Below, in pieces: positions 58,401 through 64,000 of a stretch of DNA of 64,000 nucleotides. The notes beneath the pieces were generated by a model. That model saw only the letters and a list, made by a program, of their open reading frames with translations, was not told the origin of the DNA and made no database searches. Origin of the DNA: Juglans regia (Eukaryota > Streptophyta > Magnoliopsida > Fagales > Juglandaceae); the NCBI RefSeq assembly GCF_001411555.2, contig NC_049909.1, forward strand, positions 5,711,485-5,775,484. Reading direction: 5' to 3'. Position numbers and translations under genes: made by a program. Position 1 is the stretch's first letter, and the number at the start of each line of letters is the position of its first letter.

Positions 58401-59777
58401 TCCTCGACTTACTGCTTATAGTGATTGGGCCGGCTGTGCTGATACATGTCGCTCTATCACTAGTTGGTGTGTGTTCTTAGGTGATGCATTGATCTCCTGG
58501 AAGAGTAAGAAGCAAGACAAAGTCTCTAAGTCATCTACAAAATCTGAGTACCGGGTGATGTCTCTTGCTTGTTCCGAAATTATTTGGTTTCGAGGTTTGC
58601 TTGCTAAGCTAGATTTTTCTGAGACTGATCCTACACCTCTACATGCTAATAATACGAGTGTTATTTAGATTATGGCCAATCCTATCTATAATGAGCGCAT
58701 GAAGCATATTGAAGTCGACTGTCACTTTATCCGTGAAGCATTTGAAGCTTGTGCTATCACTCTTCCACATGTTTCCACTGAACTACAAATTGTTGATATC
58801 TTCACCAAAGCTCTCACTCGCCATCGACATTGCTACTTAAGTAGCAAATTGATGCTTGTTGATCAACCCGCATCAATTTGAGGGCTATCAATGGACAACA
58901 AAGCTTTACATAATCAATCTTCTTTCCTTCTATTCTTCTTTCCTTATTTCACCTTTACTTAATTTTTGTAGGCTTGTACAGTTAGCATATTGACAGAATA
59001 TATAGTTTGCATATAAGGCTAGACTGCTAGAATCACTTGGCAATTAGTTTCTTTCCATGTATAGCTCTCTTGTAAAGTTCATATATAATATACAGATCAC
59101 TCAAAGGCCATTTTGATTCGGCCATACAAACAGATTCTAACTTATTTTGATAGGGAGACCAATGCAACATTTATCAGCTTGCTTTACTTTTTAAAGAATA
59201 TTTGTTTGATCTTCACAGTTGGTTTGCAAAAGTTTAAAATCTTTTCCTAGATAGGTGTTTTCTTTTGTGTACACCCAATGTACTTAGCTATGCCTATTAA
59301 TAAAATTTTACTTATAAGAAAACAAAGTTTATAATCTTTAAAATGTTATAAAATAAAAAAAGTCCATCAATTAAATATTTTAAATTATGACCCGCGCATC
59401 ACGTGAGTTTGTGAGTAGTTTTGTAAGAAATCCCACGCAATTTATCTGAGAGTTTACTGGATGGACCTAATTTGTGGCTTCACATGGTAAGAAAAAGATA
59501 CACGACATGATTTCATCTATATGTAATACCAGAAATACCAAAGTTATGATGTTGAAAAAGAAAAAGAAAAAGAAAATCAATAACATCCATACCAAGCATA
59601 TCATGATTCACAGAAGCAGAGGAGAGATGCTTACTTCACGCATCTTGTCAAGTTCAGGGCCTGGCCTTCCTGCCAAAATAGCACAATACCAGGTTGTGGT
59701 ATCCACTCCAGCACGAGAATAACCCCGAGCATCACAACCCAGCTCCATTGATGTTACACTCCTTAGTTGAGGAAGCT
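43345..59777 (-). CDS. Host membrane protein gene, last six exons (partial)
   Basis: Exons on the minus strand are 59777-59635, 46138-45998, 44867-44616, 44374-44315, 43977-43723 and 43473-43345. Each has AG acceptor and GT donor signals. All join in phase, and the frame ends with TAG at 43345. The product is at least 325 residues of C-terminal sequence. Visible parts are [20 protein letters not shown] in the first exon, [12 protein letters not shown] in the second, [11 protein letters not shown] in the third, one membrane-like segment ([16 protein letters not shown]) in the fifth, and a basic tail ([14 protein letters not shown]). I guess a DnaJ/thioredoxin-fold membrane protein, but I cannot prove it. 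Earlier exons lie beyond the window or beyond LTR A5. It is the only gene here that looks alive. Confidence 0.75.
43723..43977 (-). CDS. Host gene exon with membrane segment
   Basis: This 85-codon exon follows acceptor ATGCAG (an alternative acceptor lies about 14 bases upstream) and ends GAGAA before a perfect donor GTAAGT. It encodes [20 protein letters not shown], then helical basic sequence and [20 protein letters not shown], a single predicted membrane span with a basic flank. Confidence 0.8.
44315..44374 (-). CDS. Host gene exon (20 codons)
   Basis: The exon follows acceptor CAACAG and ends TTC before donor GTAAGC. It encodes [20 protein letters not shown], in phase with its neighbours. 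Confidence 0.75.
44616..44867 (-). CDS. Host gene exon (84 codons)
   Basis: The exon follows acceptor TATCCAG and ends TTACAG before donor GTATAA. It encodes [20 protein letters not shown] and later [18 protein letters not shown] and [16 protein letters not shown]. The alternation of hydrophobic strands and helices would fit a thioredoxin-like fold, but this is inference. Confidence 0.8.
45423..45678 (-). mobile_element. tRNA-derived SINE in a host gene intron
   Basis: The 256-bp insertion is flanked by the perfect 13-bp duplication TGCGATACTTTAT (45410-45422 and 45679-45691). The minus strand starts near a CCTAGGGG block, then has an A-box-like TGGCTCAAGTGG and a B box GGTTCAAATCC about 45 bases later, as in a tRNA-derived pol III promoter. 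It ends in an A-rich tail with ATAAAAATAAAATAAA. It lies between the exons 45998-46138 and 44616-44867 of the host gene. Confidence 0.85.
45998..46138 (-). CDS. Host gene exon after the giant intron
   Basis: The 141-nt exon (47 codons) follows acceptor TTCATAG and ends CAAAAG before donor GTGAG. It encodes [12 protein letters not shown], an acidic stretch and [17 protein letters not shown]. Its phase matches the exon at 59635-59777, 13.5 kb away. Confidence 0.75.
46141..47239. other. Intron sequence, nothing recognised
   Basis: AT-rich sequence with pyrimidine-rich stretches. The minus strand near 46950-47080 encodes a short frame with [18 protein letters not shown] that might be a second gene scrap next to the CAP1 fragment, but it is not identified. 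Confidence 0.35.
47240..47540 (+). pseudogene. Cyclase-associated protein 1 (CAP1)-like N-terminal fragment
   Basis: The frame starts [20 protein letters not shown] and continues with [26 protein letters not shown]. This resembles the N-terminal helix region of plant cyclase-associated protein, which recycles actin monomers. After GKVSSAE the similarity passes to other frames (an [19 protein letters not shown] block is visible only with frame changes near 47455-47510). The remaining 85% of a CAP gene is not present. It lies antisense within the host gene intron. I call it a pseudogene fragment, either captured or left from a retrocopy. Confidence 0.6.
47541..48666. other. Intron sequence, nothing recognised
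   Basis: AT-rich sequence without long open frames. It ends in GGGAG, the left target duplication of copia-1. Confidence 0.4.
48672..48938 (+). repeat. copia-1 5' LTR
   Basis: 267 bp, from TGCCAATGGACAGC to TTATTTTGACA. A TATA-like TATATAATATAC is present at about 48871. The primer site follows without a gap. Confidence 0.9.
48939..48952 (+). other. copia-1 primer binding site
   Basis: TGGTATCAAGAGCC is directly after the 5' LTR and is the initiator-Met primer site with one extra base. Confidence 0.8.
49455..50063 (+). pseudogene. gag: copia-1 gag (UBN2-type)
   Basis: Capsid protein of the element. The frame has [28 protein letters not shown] and [15 protein letters not shown], then a TAG at 49719-49721. 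It resumes with [34 protein letters not shown] and [20 protein letters not shown]. This is a UBN2/retrotran-gag domain of copia type. An in-frame stop after about 88 codons makes it non-functional. The downstream frame continues with the zinc knuckle after another stop at 50061. Confidence 0.85.
50157..50270 (+). pseudogene. copia-1 gag zinc knuckle(s)
   Basis: The frame has [20 protein letters not shown] followed by [14 protein letters not shown]. These are a CX2CX4HX4C knuckle and a second CX2CX3HX4C-like knuckle that bind the element RNA. Confidence 0.8.
50467..50660 (+). pseudogene. copia-1 protease with altered active site
   Basis: The region reads [20 protein letters not shown] and then [11 protein letters not shown]. 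In copia proteases the motif is D-S-G-A/C-x-x-H-M. Here the Gly is Lys, which should destroy the active-site turn. The frame runs on to a stop at 50678 before the integrase region. Confidence 0.75.
50860..51760 (+). pseudogene. copia-1 integrase
   Basis: The zinc-binding part is [20 protein letters not shown] and [15 protein letters not shown] (HHCC). The core is [10 protein letters not shown] (first D region), [29 protein letters not shown] (second D) and [10 protein letters not shown] (E). A TAG at 51233 separates the first from the second part. The later part has [20 protein letters not shown] and [13 protein letters not shown], followed by a TGA. Confidence 0.85.
52020..52274 (+). pseudogene. 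copia-1 reverse transcriptase, part before gypsy-4
   Basis: The frame has [20 protein letters not shown], then in another frame [20 protein letters not shown] and [12 protein letters not shown]. These are the first conserved blocks of copia RT. The gypsy-4 insertion follows directly after the codons for VTK. Confidence 0.85.
52275..52722 (+). repeat. gypsy-4 5' LTR (448 bp)
   Basis: It starts TGATAGGCCACGTCAATCAA and ends GGGACCTATCA, followed by the primer site TTGGACTCAGAGCC at 52723-52736. Confidence 0.9.
52747..53502 (+). pseudogene. gag: gypsy-4 gag, frameshifted
   Basis: The first frame (ATG at 52747) reads [20 protein letters not shown], a coiled coil, and [15 protein letters not shown] frameshift near 53000 moves to a second frame with [47 protein letters not shown] and [11 protein letters not shown] with [12 protein letters not shown] stop at 53500-53502 ends it. 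This is a typical chromovirus gag. Confidence 0.85.
53560..53645 (+). pseudogene. gypsy-4 gag zinc knuckle
   Basis: Translation gives [20 protein letters not shown]. It is the CxxC...GHxC knuckle used by this group of gypsy elements. Confidence 0.75.
53641..54053 (+). pseudogene. gypsy-4 protease, frameshifted
   Basis: The frame has [20 protein letters not shown] and [14 protein letters not shown] (intact D-S-G). A frameshift near 53850 shifts to a frame with [33 protein letters not shown] and [13 protein letters not shown], which is the normal continuation. Confidence 0.8.
54384..55268 (+). pseudogene. gypsy-4 reverse transcriptase with stops
   Basis: Conserved blocks are [71 protein letters not shown] and [12 protein letters not shown], which holds the catalytic Asp pair. 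Then come [20 protein letters not shown] and [15 protein letters not shown]. In-frame stops are at 54708-54710 and near 54880. Confidence 0.85.
55270..55680 (+). pseudogene. gypsy-4 RNase H with a 10-codon duplication
   Basis: The frame starts around 55324 with [19 protein letters not shown] sequence. A 30-bp unit is duplicated in tandem at 55336-55395 and repeats [10 protein letters not shown]. Then [36 protein letters not shown] and [20 protein letters not shown] follow. The early part (around 55264-55300, [19 protein letters not shown]) is in a different frame. Confidence 0.85.
55336..55395 (+). repeat. 30-bp tandem duplication in gypsy-4 RNase H
   Basis: 55336-55365 and 55366-55395 are identical (start AGTCGAGCCCTCGGAGTGAC). 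The frame is kept. Confidence 0.9.
55640..56720 (+). pseudogene. gypsy-4 integrase with stops
   Basis: The zinc region is [20 protein letters not shown] and [14 protein letters not shown]. The core contains [33 protein letters not shown], then VISDRDPVF and [20 protein letters not shown]. Stops lie at 56234-56236 and near 56314. The later part has [20 protein letters not shown] and [11 protein letters not shown]. The D, D and E residues can be recognised. Confidence 0.85.
56756..57196 (+). pseudogene. gypsy-4 integrase tail and chromodomain
   Basis: The frame reads [20 protein letters not shown] (GPY/F module) and [13 protein letters not shown] chromodomain follows: [20 protein letters not shown], then [20 protein letters not shown]. 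Chromodomains steer integration to heterochromatin in chromoviruses. The frame has no stop in this part. It runs into the 3' LTR. Confidence 0.85.
57139..57619 (+). repeat. gypsy-4 3' LTR (481 bp)
   Basis: It is the same LTR with a T-rich extra piece of about 30 bp near 57484-57515 (CAGCCAAGAATTA occurs on both sides of a poly-T run). A polypurine tract (AATGGGGGGAG) lies directly upstream at 57125-57135. Confidence 0.9.
57625..58230 (+). pseudogene. copia-1 reverse transcriptase, part after gypsy-4
   Basis: The region resumes with [34 protein letters not shown] (with H for the usual L) and a frame change near 57775. The catalytic motif is intact in [13 protein letters not shown] (57935-57975), and [20 protein letters not shown] follows. 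At least one frameshift and a stop precede the YVDD motif. Confidence 0.85.
58231..58880 (+). pseudogene. copia-1 RNase H and pol end
   Basis: [40 protein letters not shown] (first D) and [20 protein letters not shown] (E region) are the RNase H blocks. A TAG at 58666-58668 interrupts, and then [20 protein letters not shown] and IVDIFTKAL lead to a stop at 58881. A purine tract (TTTGAGGGC) then meets the 3' LTR. Confidence 0.85.
58886..59152 (+). repeat. copia-1 3' LTR
   Basis: 267 bp, from TATCAATGGACAACAAAG to TTATTTTGATA. The terminal TG and CA of the consensus are mutated (TA at both). Identity to the 5' LTR is about 95% by my count. Confidence 0.9.
59158..59634. other. Short intron remainder
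   Basis: AT-rich, no gene. The donor side of the giant intron lies at its right end. Confidence 0.45.
59635..59777 (-). CDS. Host gene exon (first seen in window)
   Basis: The 143-nt exon follows the acceptor TTCCAG and ends GAA before donor GTAAGC. It starts in codon phase 2 and encodes [20 protein letters not shown] onward to GPELDKMRE. There is no stop. Confidence 0.75.
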
Positions 59778-60159
59778 CTGGAAACACAAGGCTAGAAAAA
59801 TCAATTAAGTGCCATTCTGAATAAATAAAAAGCTAAGAAATAAAAGTTTAGCATCATATTGATAAACAAATCTGTGTCATGCTTTTGAATTTAATGTTTC
59901 AGTAACAAAGAGGGGACTCGGTAAACCATAACATCATTAGTTAAATGGAAATAAACATAATTAACTTTTAAACAGGCATGAGATTGAAAGCTAGTTATAC
60001 GAACCCCCAACTACCACTTCCATGCCCAACTTTTGATGACAACACATCACCCAATTACCAACCACAGACTTGGCTAATTGACCAATAACTCATTTTGATT
60101 TGTTTTATTACATGAAAATAAGCCAATCCATAGAACTTAGTGCATGCTTGGCAGAACAA
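59778..60159. other. Probable intron sequence upstream of exon 59635-59777
   Basis: No coding signal is found. The host gene should continue to higher coordinates, but I see no earlier exon here. Confidence 0.35.
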
Positions 60160-60760
60160 ACCTCTCCTAAATGACTTTTTATGAACCCAATGACTGATGA
60201 AAGATGCTATATGATTTTAGAACTGCATTAATGATGTGTGACTGAATATTATATTTTATGATTATCTACTAAACGTTAAGGAAAGGCTAATGTAAGAAAA
60301 GAATAATGAATGTTATGACTACATGTATTTGACGAGGTTAAAGAACTGGTCATATGAGGATGGGGATAGTACCATGAGGTTGGGAAGGATGGCAACATTG
60401 GAATGCATCACTGGCGCTAGTGATGACCCATTCCTGAGGCTTGGTTCTATTTTGCAAGCTACAGTTAGAATTATCGATCACAAGGGTCGCCAACCCTAAC
60501 GCACGAAGGTTAACAGAGTGTAACGGCCATAATGATGATGTTAAGGTAATGAATGATTAATGATTGAGGTTAAGGAGGATAAATGCTTATGCTTGAGGTT
60601 GAGGTAAAAGAATGTTTCTTAAATGCTTTAAGATTAATGTCTTGTGTATGCTTAAAAGGTGAGTTTTCTTAAAAGAACTTTAAATGAAAACCTTATGTGT
60701 ATATTATGTTTACTGCATGATGTGGTTCTTACTGAGTATTCGACTCATTTTAGGTGTTTT
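60160..60760 (+). repeat. Repeat B, second copy
   Basis: This matches the reverse complement of 28461-28954 plus 32524-32590. Shared words include GATGACCCATTCCTGAGG, GGTTCTTACTGAGTATT and ATGATTTTAGAACTGCATTA. The uninterrupted form here shows the empty state of the site where A4 inserted in the other copy. Confidence 0.65.
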
Positions 60761-60761
60761 T

Positions 60762-60894
60762 AAGGGAAAATTCTCCCAGGCTAATAGCCCCTAGAAATTG
60801 TTTGCACCCATGCGTTAGAAACCTTAAACCAGGAGAGAGCATACCATCAAGACCAAGGCTCTTACCACTTGAACAGCCCCTAGGGGTTAGCTGT
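60762..60894 (-). mobile_element. Truncated SINE related to 45423-45678
   Basis: The minus strand reads CCCCTAGGGGCTGTTCAAGT, then GGTAAGAGCCTTGGTCTTG and GTGCAAACAATTTCTAGGGG. This aligns with the 5' half of the SINE at 45423-45678. The B box is degraded (GGTTTAAGGTTTCTAACG). The 3' part and target duplication are not clear. Confidence 0.65.
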
Positions 60895-61973
60895 CCACTA
60901 TTAATGTCCTGAAGTGCTGGCCTCTCATGCATTAAGGAAACAATGAAGGTATCGGGAAGCAACAAGCAATGGACTCCTAAAAATACACACTTCCACTACT
61001 AGGAAACTGAAGCTGGGTTGGGGTAAAAAGATTTGAGCAAACACAAAAAAGACGACCAAACAAAATGTTTATTTTTCAGCCACTTTATTTCAATTTAGTC
61101 ATTGACAACTCCACAGAATTATGAAGATTCAGATTCTGAAATGTTTCATAGAATTTGGTTGTATCTGTGAATTGACACTCCTAACAGTGCAACATCTAGA
61201 ACACTGTAGAAAGCCACTTAGCACTTACATTTACAACAACCAATAAACTATAATTACAGAAAGAATAATAAGTAGGCACCGAACAGAAATAATGCAAAAG
61301 AAATACATTCCCCCGGGGGGGGGGACCGGTACAATCCTTGGCCGGTGTTATACTGGCATCGCTGCTGGCCCAGGATTGGACATAGAGCCCTTCTCAAAAG
61401 CAGGCCTACATTTTAGCCTCCATTTCATTTTAGTTGGGCTAGTTAGACGCATCTGGCCCATACCCACCTTCTTTATCGGCCCAGAGGGATTTAGGCCCAT
61501 TCTAGACCAACCCATTTCTGACCAACCCTTTAGAGATACCCATATGTTGTTGGCCTTGGCCTTGGCCCAAACTCATATCCACTTTACTTATAAGTTCTTT
61601 CACCACCTTTTTCAGTAAACCAAATTCCTCTTTCAAACAAAAAAGGGACCTCCAGCCCCTTTTCTGGTATAGTGCCTCGACCAACCTTTTCTGCAGCAGT
61701 GGTGCTCTTTGCATGTCCTTTTGTCCTTGTATTTTAGCTGTAACACAGAGAGGTAACCCATACCACCCAGCAGTGCCACCCGTTTCCCTGCGCCATGCAT
61801 CACAACCTCTGTATAAGATTGAACCTACTTCCTCATCTACTTCCCCTTATCTGTCGTTTTGTCCAGTTTTGGAGGCAACTCTGGTGTCTGTTTTGCCGAG
61901 ATATGCATGGACAAAACGTGCTTCATCTCCATGGAAAGGCTCTTCCAGCCCTTCCCTTCCATGTCTGTCGGGA
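60895..61973. other. Gap with a C/G homopolymer, nothing recognised
   Basis: A CCCCCGGGGGGGGG run lies at 61311-61324. Open frames here (for example 61292-61618) lack known motifs. The left part might be a decayed repeat. Confidence 0.4.
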
Positions 61974-64000
61974 TGTGACAGTCCTAGTCCCCCCCGCTTG
62001 GGATTGGACGGTGACTGAAGCATCGGGGTAACTCAAGGCTACATACCCCTCGTACATGACAAATAAGATGCAATGAACCTACAAATCTAGCAGTATGTAG
62101 TAATTCGCAGCGAAAAAATTCTTTTAACTACATAGGGATAGTGGTCATATAATAATCATGGTACCGAATGTAAGCATCCCAAAAGTTGAAATTTCATCCA
62201 AGTACTCCAAAATAGATAATTGTTTCAAAAGACTCCCAAAACACAGGACCATCAAAAACTGTTTTCACAAAAGCAAAACCTTAAGTCATTTCTTTTTCTC
62301 CACAAGACATTTAGGTTCTCAGTTTCCCCAATGGTACCGCTCCATCTTGAGTCAAACATAAAAAGACTCCTTGTGACTTATGAGGCTCGGATGCCAGAAG
62401 TCCTAAGTCCTTTGCTATCTCTTTTGCCTCAACAGTAGTCTCACTAGCTCGCTTAAGGAAACTGGATACTTGGTCCATATTCCACCAAAATCTCAAGTTT
62501 TTCGATGGGTTGGTAAACGTAGTATCAATCTCGACCTCGCTAAGACTAGCTAAAATTTGCCAGAGAAGGGGGGCTGTGTACTTCAAAATGTCGTCAGTAA
62601 AGTTGTGACGAGCCTTCATGGTGAACTCATCCTCTATCATTAAACCATCTAAGTTCATGTTTTTATAGTGTCCGGGGTACCTGTAACAACTTCTACCATT
62701 CCAGGTGAGGGAATGGTAGTGCAAACTATCATAATAAAATTTCGAGAAATTTCAACAAGTAAACAATCAACATACAACAGATATTACAAGCATATAAAAG
62801 CAAACCACAAATGAATGCATGGACATGTATTTTGACGTAAAAACCTTGACACATGCAACATAGACTCATAAAACATATTTTCATCTTTTAGACTTCTTAA
62901 CACGTTCATATCATTTGAGCTCGGGTCCTTGTTCTTATCATAACATATCATGCCATTCTTATCATTTCATAGCATATTATATTGTGATCATATCACATTC
63001 TTTCATGTCATTTCATATCGTATCATGACATATCATATCATATCATAACATGGAGCTCAAATGCCTTGATCATTTCATAATTCACATGGTTGGATACCTC
63101 ACGGCTCCTCTAAGCATCGTGTTCCCTGCTAGTTACCGCATCAACCAACGATCTACTTGATCGAGGTGACTATGTCATAACTTATACATATTCTTTTATG
63201 GTAGTTCGCTTATTTCGCTTCCACCATATGGCACCCACTAGCTTTAGGTGCAACCTCGCTCCGATATCCTTTCCATAAGGAACCATTTGAGACCCGTCGA
63301 CTATACTTCGTTGACCCAGGGATCTCCAATTGACTTTAAACATTCCAGAGTGGATAGGGAGTTCCACTAGGACATTTCCCCATCCTAGCATTTGAGGTCA
63401 TGATAAAACGTACTTTGATGTTTTTTCTTTTTTGAAAACATAGACGCATGAGACATAGACACATGATGTTACACTTTATCATACTCATGCAACATGTAAG
63501 AACCGAAACATATAGCCCAATTAGCAACATGCATCTTGCAATATGGCTCGAAAATATTAGAACATGCAATCATATGACGAATACATGTAAACATAGTCGA
63601 ATCATACTTGCCAATACGCAAAACAGATTTGTATACCCTTGGTATAGCCTTGGCCAATTCATACAAGTCCTCCAACATGGATTTTCATCATTACAACACA
63701 TACTCATACTTCTACACATTCATATATCAAAACAAGCATGCATAGCACATATCCATGTCAAAACCGAAACCTTAACATGACATATTCAAAATATACTTCA
63801 ACATATCATCATGAAAACATGGCATCTCATCCTTTCATCAAAACCGAGCATTCACATAATCAAGATAACAAGATTCAAGCAATGATAAACAAACAAGAGT
63901 TCACGAAATATATACAAGTGTTATCAAGTGTAAGTTGGAAGTTTACTTACAAAAATCTAACGTATAAAATAGCAAAATCTGAAAAATATATATATATATA
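61974..64000 (-). repeat. LTR of family A (copy A5), cut by window edge
   Basis: It starts TGTGACAGTCCTAGTCCCCC and then CGCTTGGGATTGGACGGTG, and follows A4 and A1 closely (blocks ACCCCTCGTACATGACAA and GTTGACCCAGGGATCT). An (AT)n tract lies at the very end. The right end is outside, so it may be a solo LTR or part of a full element. Confidence 0.8.

Larger units (their letters stand above)
48672..59152 (+). mobile_element. Complete Ty1/copia element (copia-1), carrying gypsy-4
   Basis: Two 267-bp LTRs, a primer binding site, gag, protease, integrase, RT and RNase H, and a polypurine tract are all present in copia order. The target duplication GGGAG is perfect (48667-48671, 59153-59157). Gypsy-4 (52275-57619) is inserted in the RT. 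Without it the element would be about 5.1 kb, a normal size. The LTRs differ at about a dozen sites. Stops in several domains show that it is dead. Confidence 0.95.
46139..59634 (-). other. 13.5-kb intron of the host gene
   Basis: The intron starts with donor GTAAGC (minus, at 59634) and ends with acceptor AG (46139-46140). Most of its length is the copia-1/gypsy-4 nest (48672-59152). Outside that it holds the CAP1-like fragment and about 4 kb of AT-rich sequence. The retroelements lie on the plus strand, opposite to the host transcript. Confidence 0.7.

Noticed and set aside
61292..62031. Open frames of 78-108 codons near the poly-C/G run
   Set aside because: Frames overlap in different phases and show no domain; part of one enters LTR A5.

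Overview
This is eukaryotic plant DNA, most likely from a woody eudicot. It holds nested LTR retrotransposons of the Ty3/gypsy and Ty1/copia types, a plant L1-type LINE with an RNase H domain, a CACTA element, MITE-like elements, a tRNA-derived SINE and one spliced host gene with GT..AG introns. Two MITE-like elements remind me of families seen in Fagales, but that is only an impression. There are no bacterial operons, rRNA genes or CRISPR arrays.

Layout. (1) 1-1440: AT-rich DNA with a primer-binding-site-like motif and a short open frame running off the left edge. (2) 1445-8728 (-): a decayed Ty3/gypsy element ('gypsy-1'), split by a 3.4-kb solo LTR (family A, copy A1). (3) 8885-9953 (-): the 3' end of a copia element. 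(4) 10387-13526: solo LTR A2. (5) 13961-14452: a MITE-like element. (6) 14897-27475: solo LTR A3, in the opposite orientation. It carries a LINE (17282-26220, minus), and the LINE carries a CACTA element (20970-24001). (7) 27763-28103: a second MITE-like element. Then comes repeat B, split by solo LTR A4 (28955-32523). (8) A CA-rich tract near 33.0-33.6 kb. (9) 33924-38775 (+): a complete but dead gypsy element ('gypsy-2'). (10) 39140-42480 (-): a hAT-like scrap and a heavily deleted gypsy remnant ('gypsy-3'). (11) 43345-59777 (-): the last six exons of a host gene. Its 13.5-kb intron (46139-59634) holds a CAP1-like pseudogene fragment and a complete copia element ('copia-1', 48672-59152) with a chromovirus ('gypsy-4', 52275-57619) inserted in its reverse transcriptase. 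(12) 59.8-64 kb: another copy of repeat B, a SINE remnant and LTR A5, cut by the window edge.

The insertions can be checked from the sequence alone. Target-site duplications are readable as GGTAG (A1), CTAAT (A2), GATAT (A3), ATCTC (gypsy-2), GGGAG (copia-1), CTAAG (gypsy-4), 17 bp with one mismatch (LINE) and 13 bp perfect (SINE). Together with the nesting they give a relative order of events. The only coding sequence that looks functional is the host gene. Its six exons join in phase with no stop codon. It encodes a C-terminal region with one predicted membrane segment. Its identity is uncertain; a DnaJ/thioredoxin-fold membrane protein is my best guess.

I found no clear new biological system. 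The most unusual points are the five single-LTR copies of family A with no internal region seen for any of them, a 45-bp tandem array that grew across a deletion junction in an integrase gene, and a 24-bp perfect hairpin in A4.
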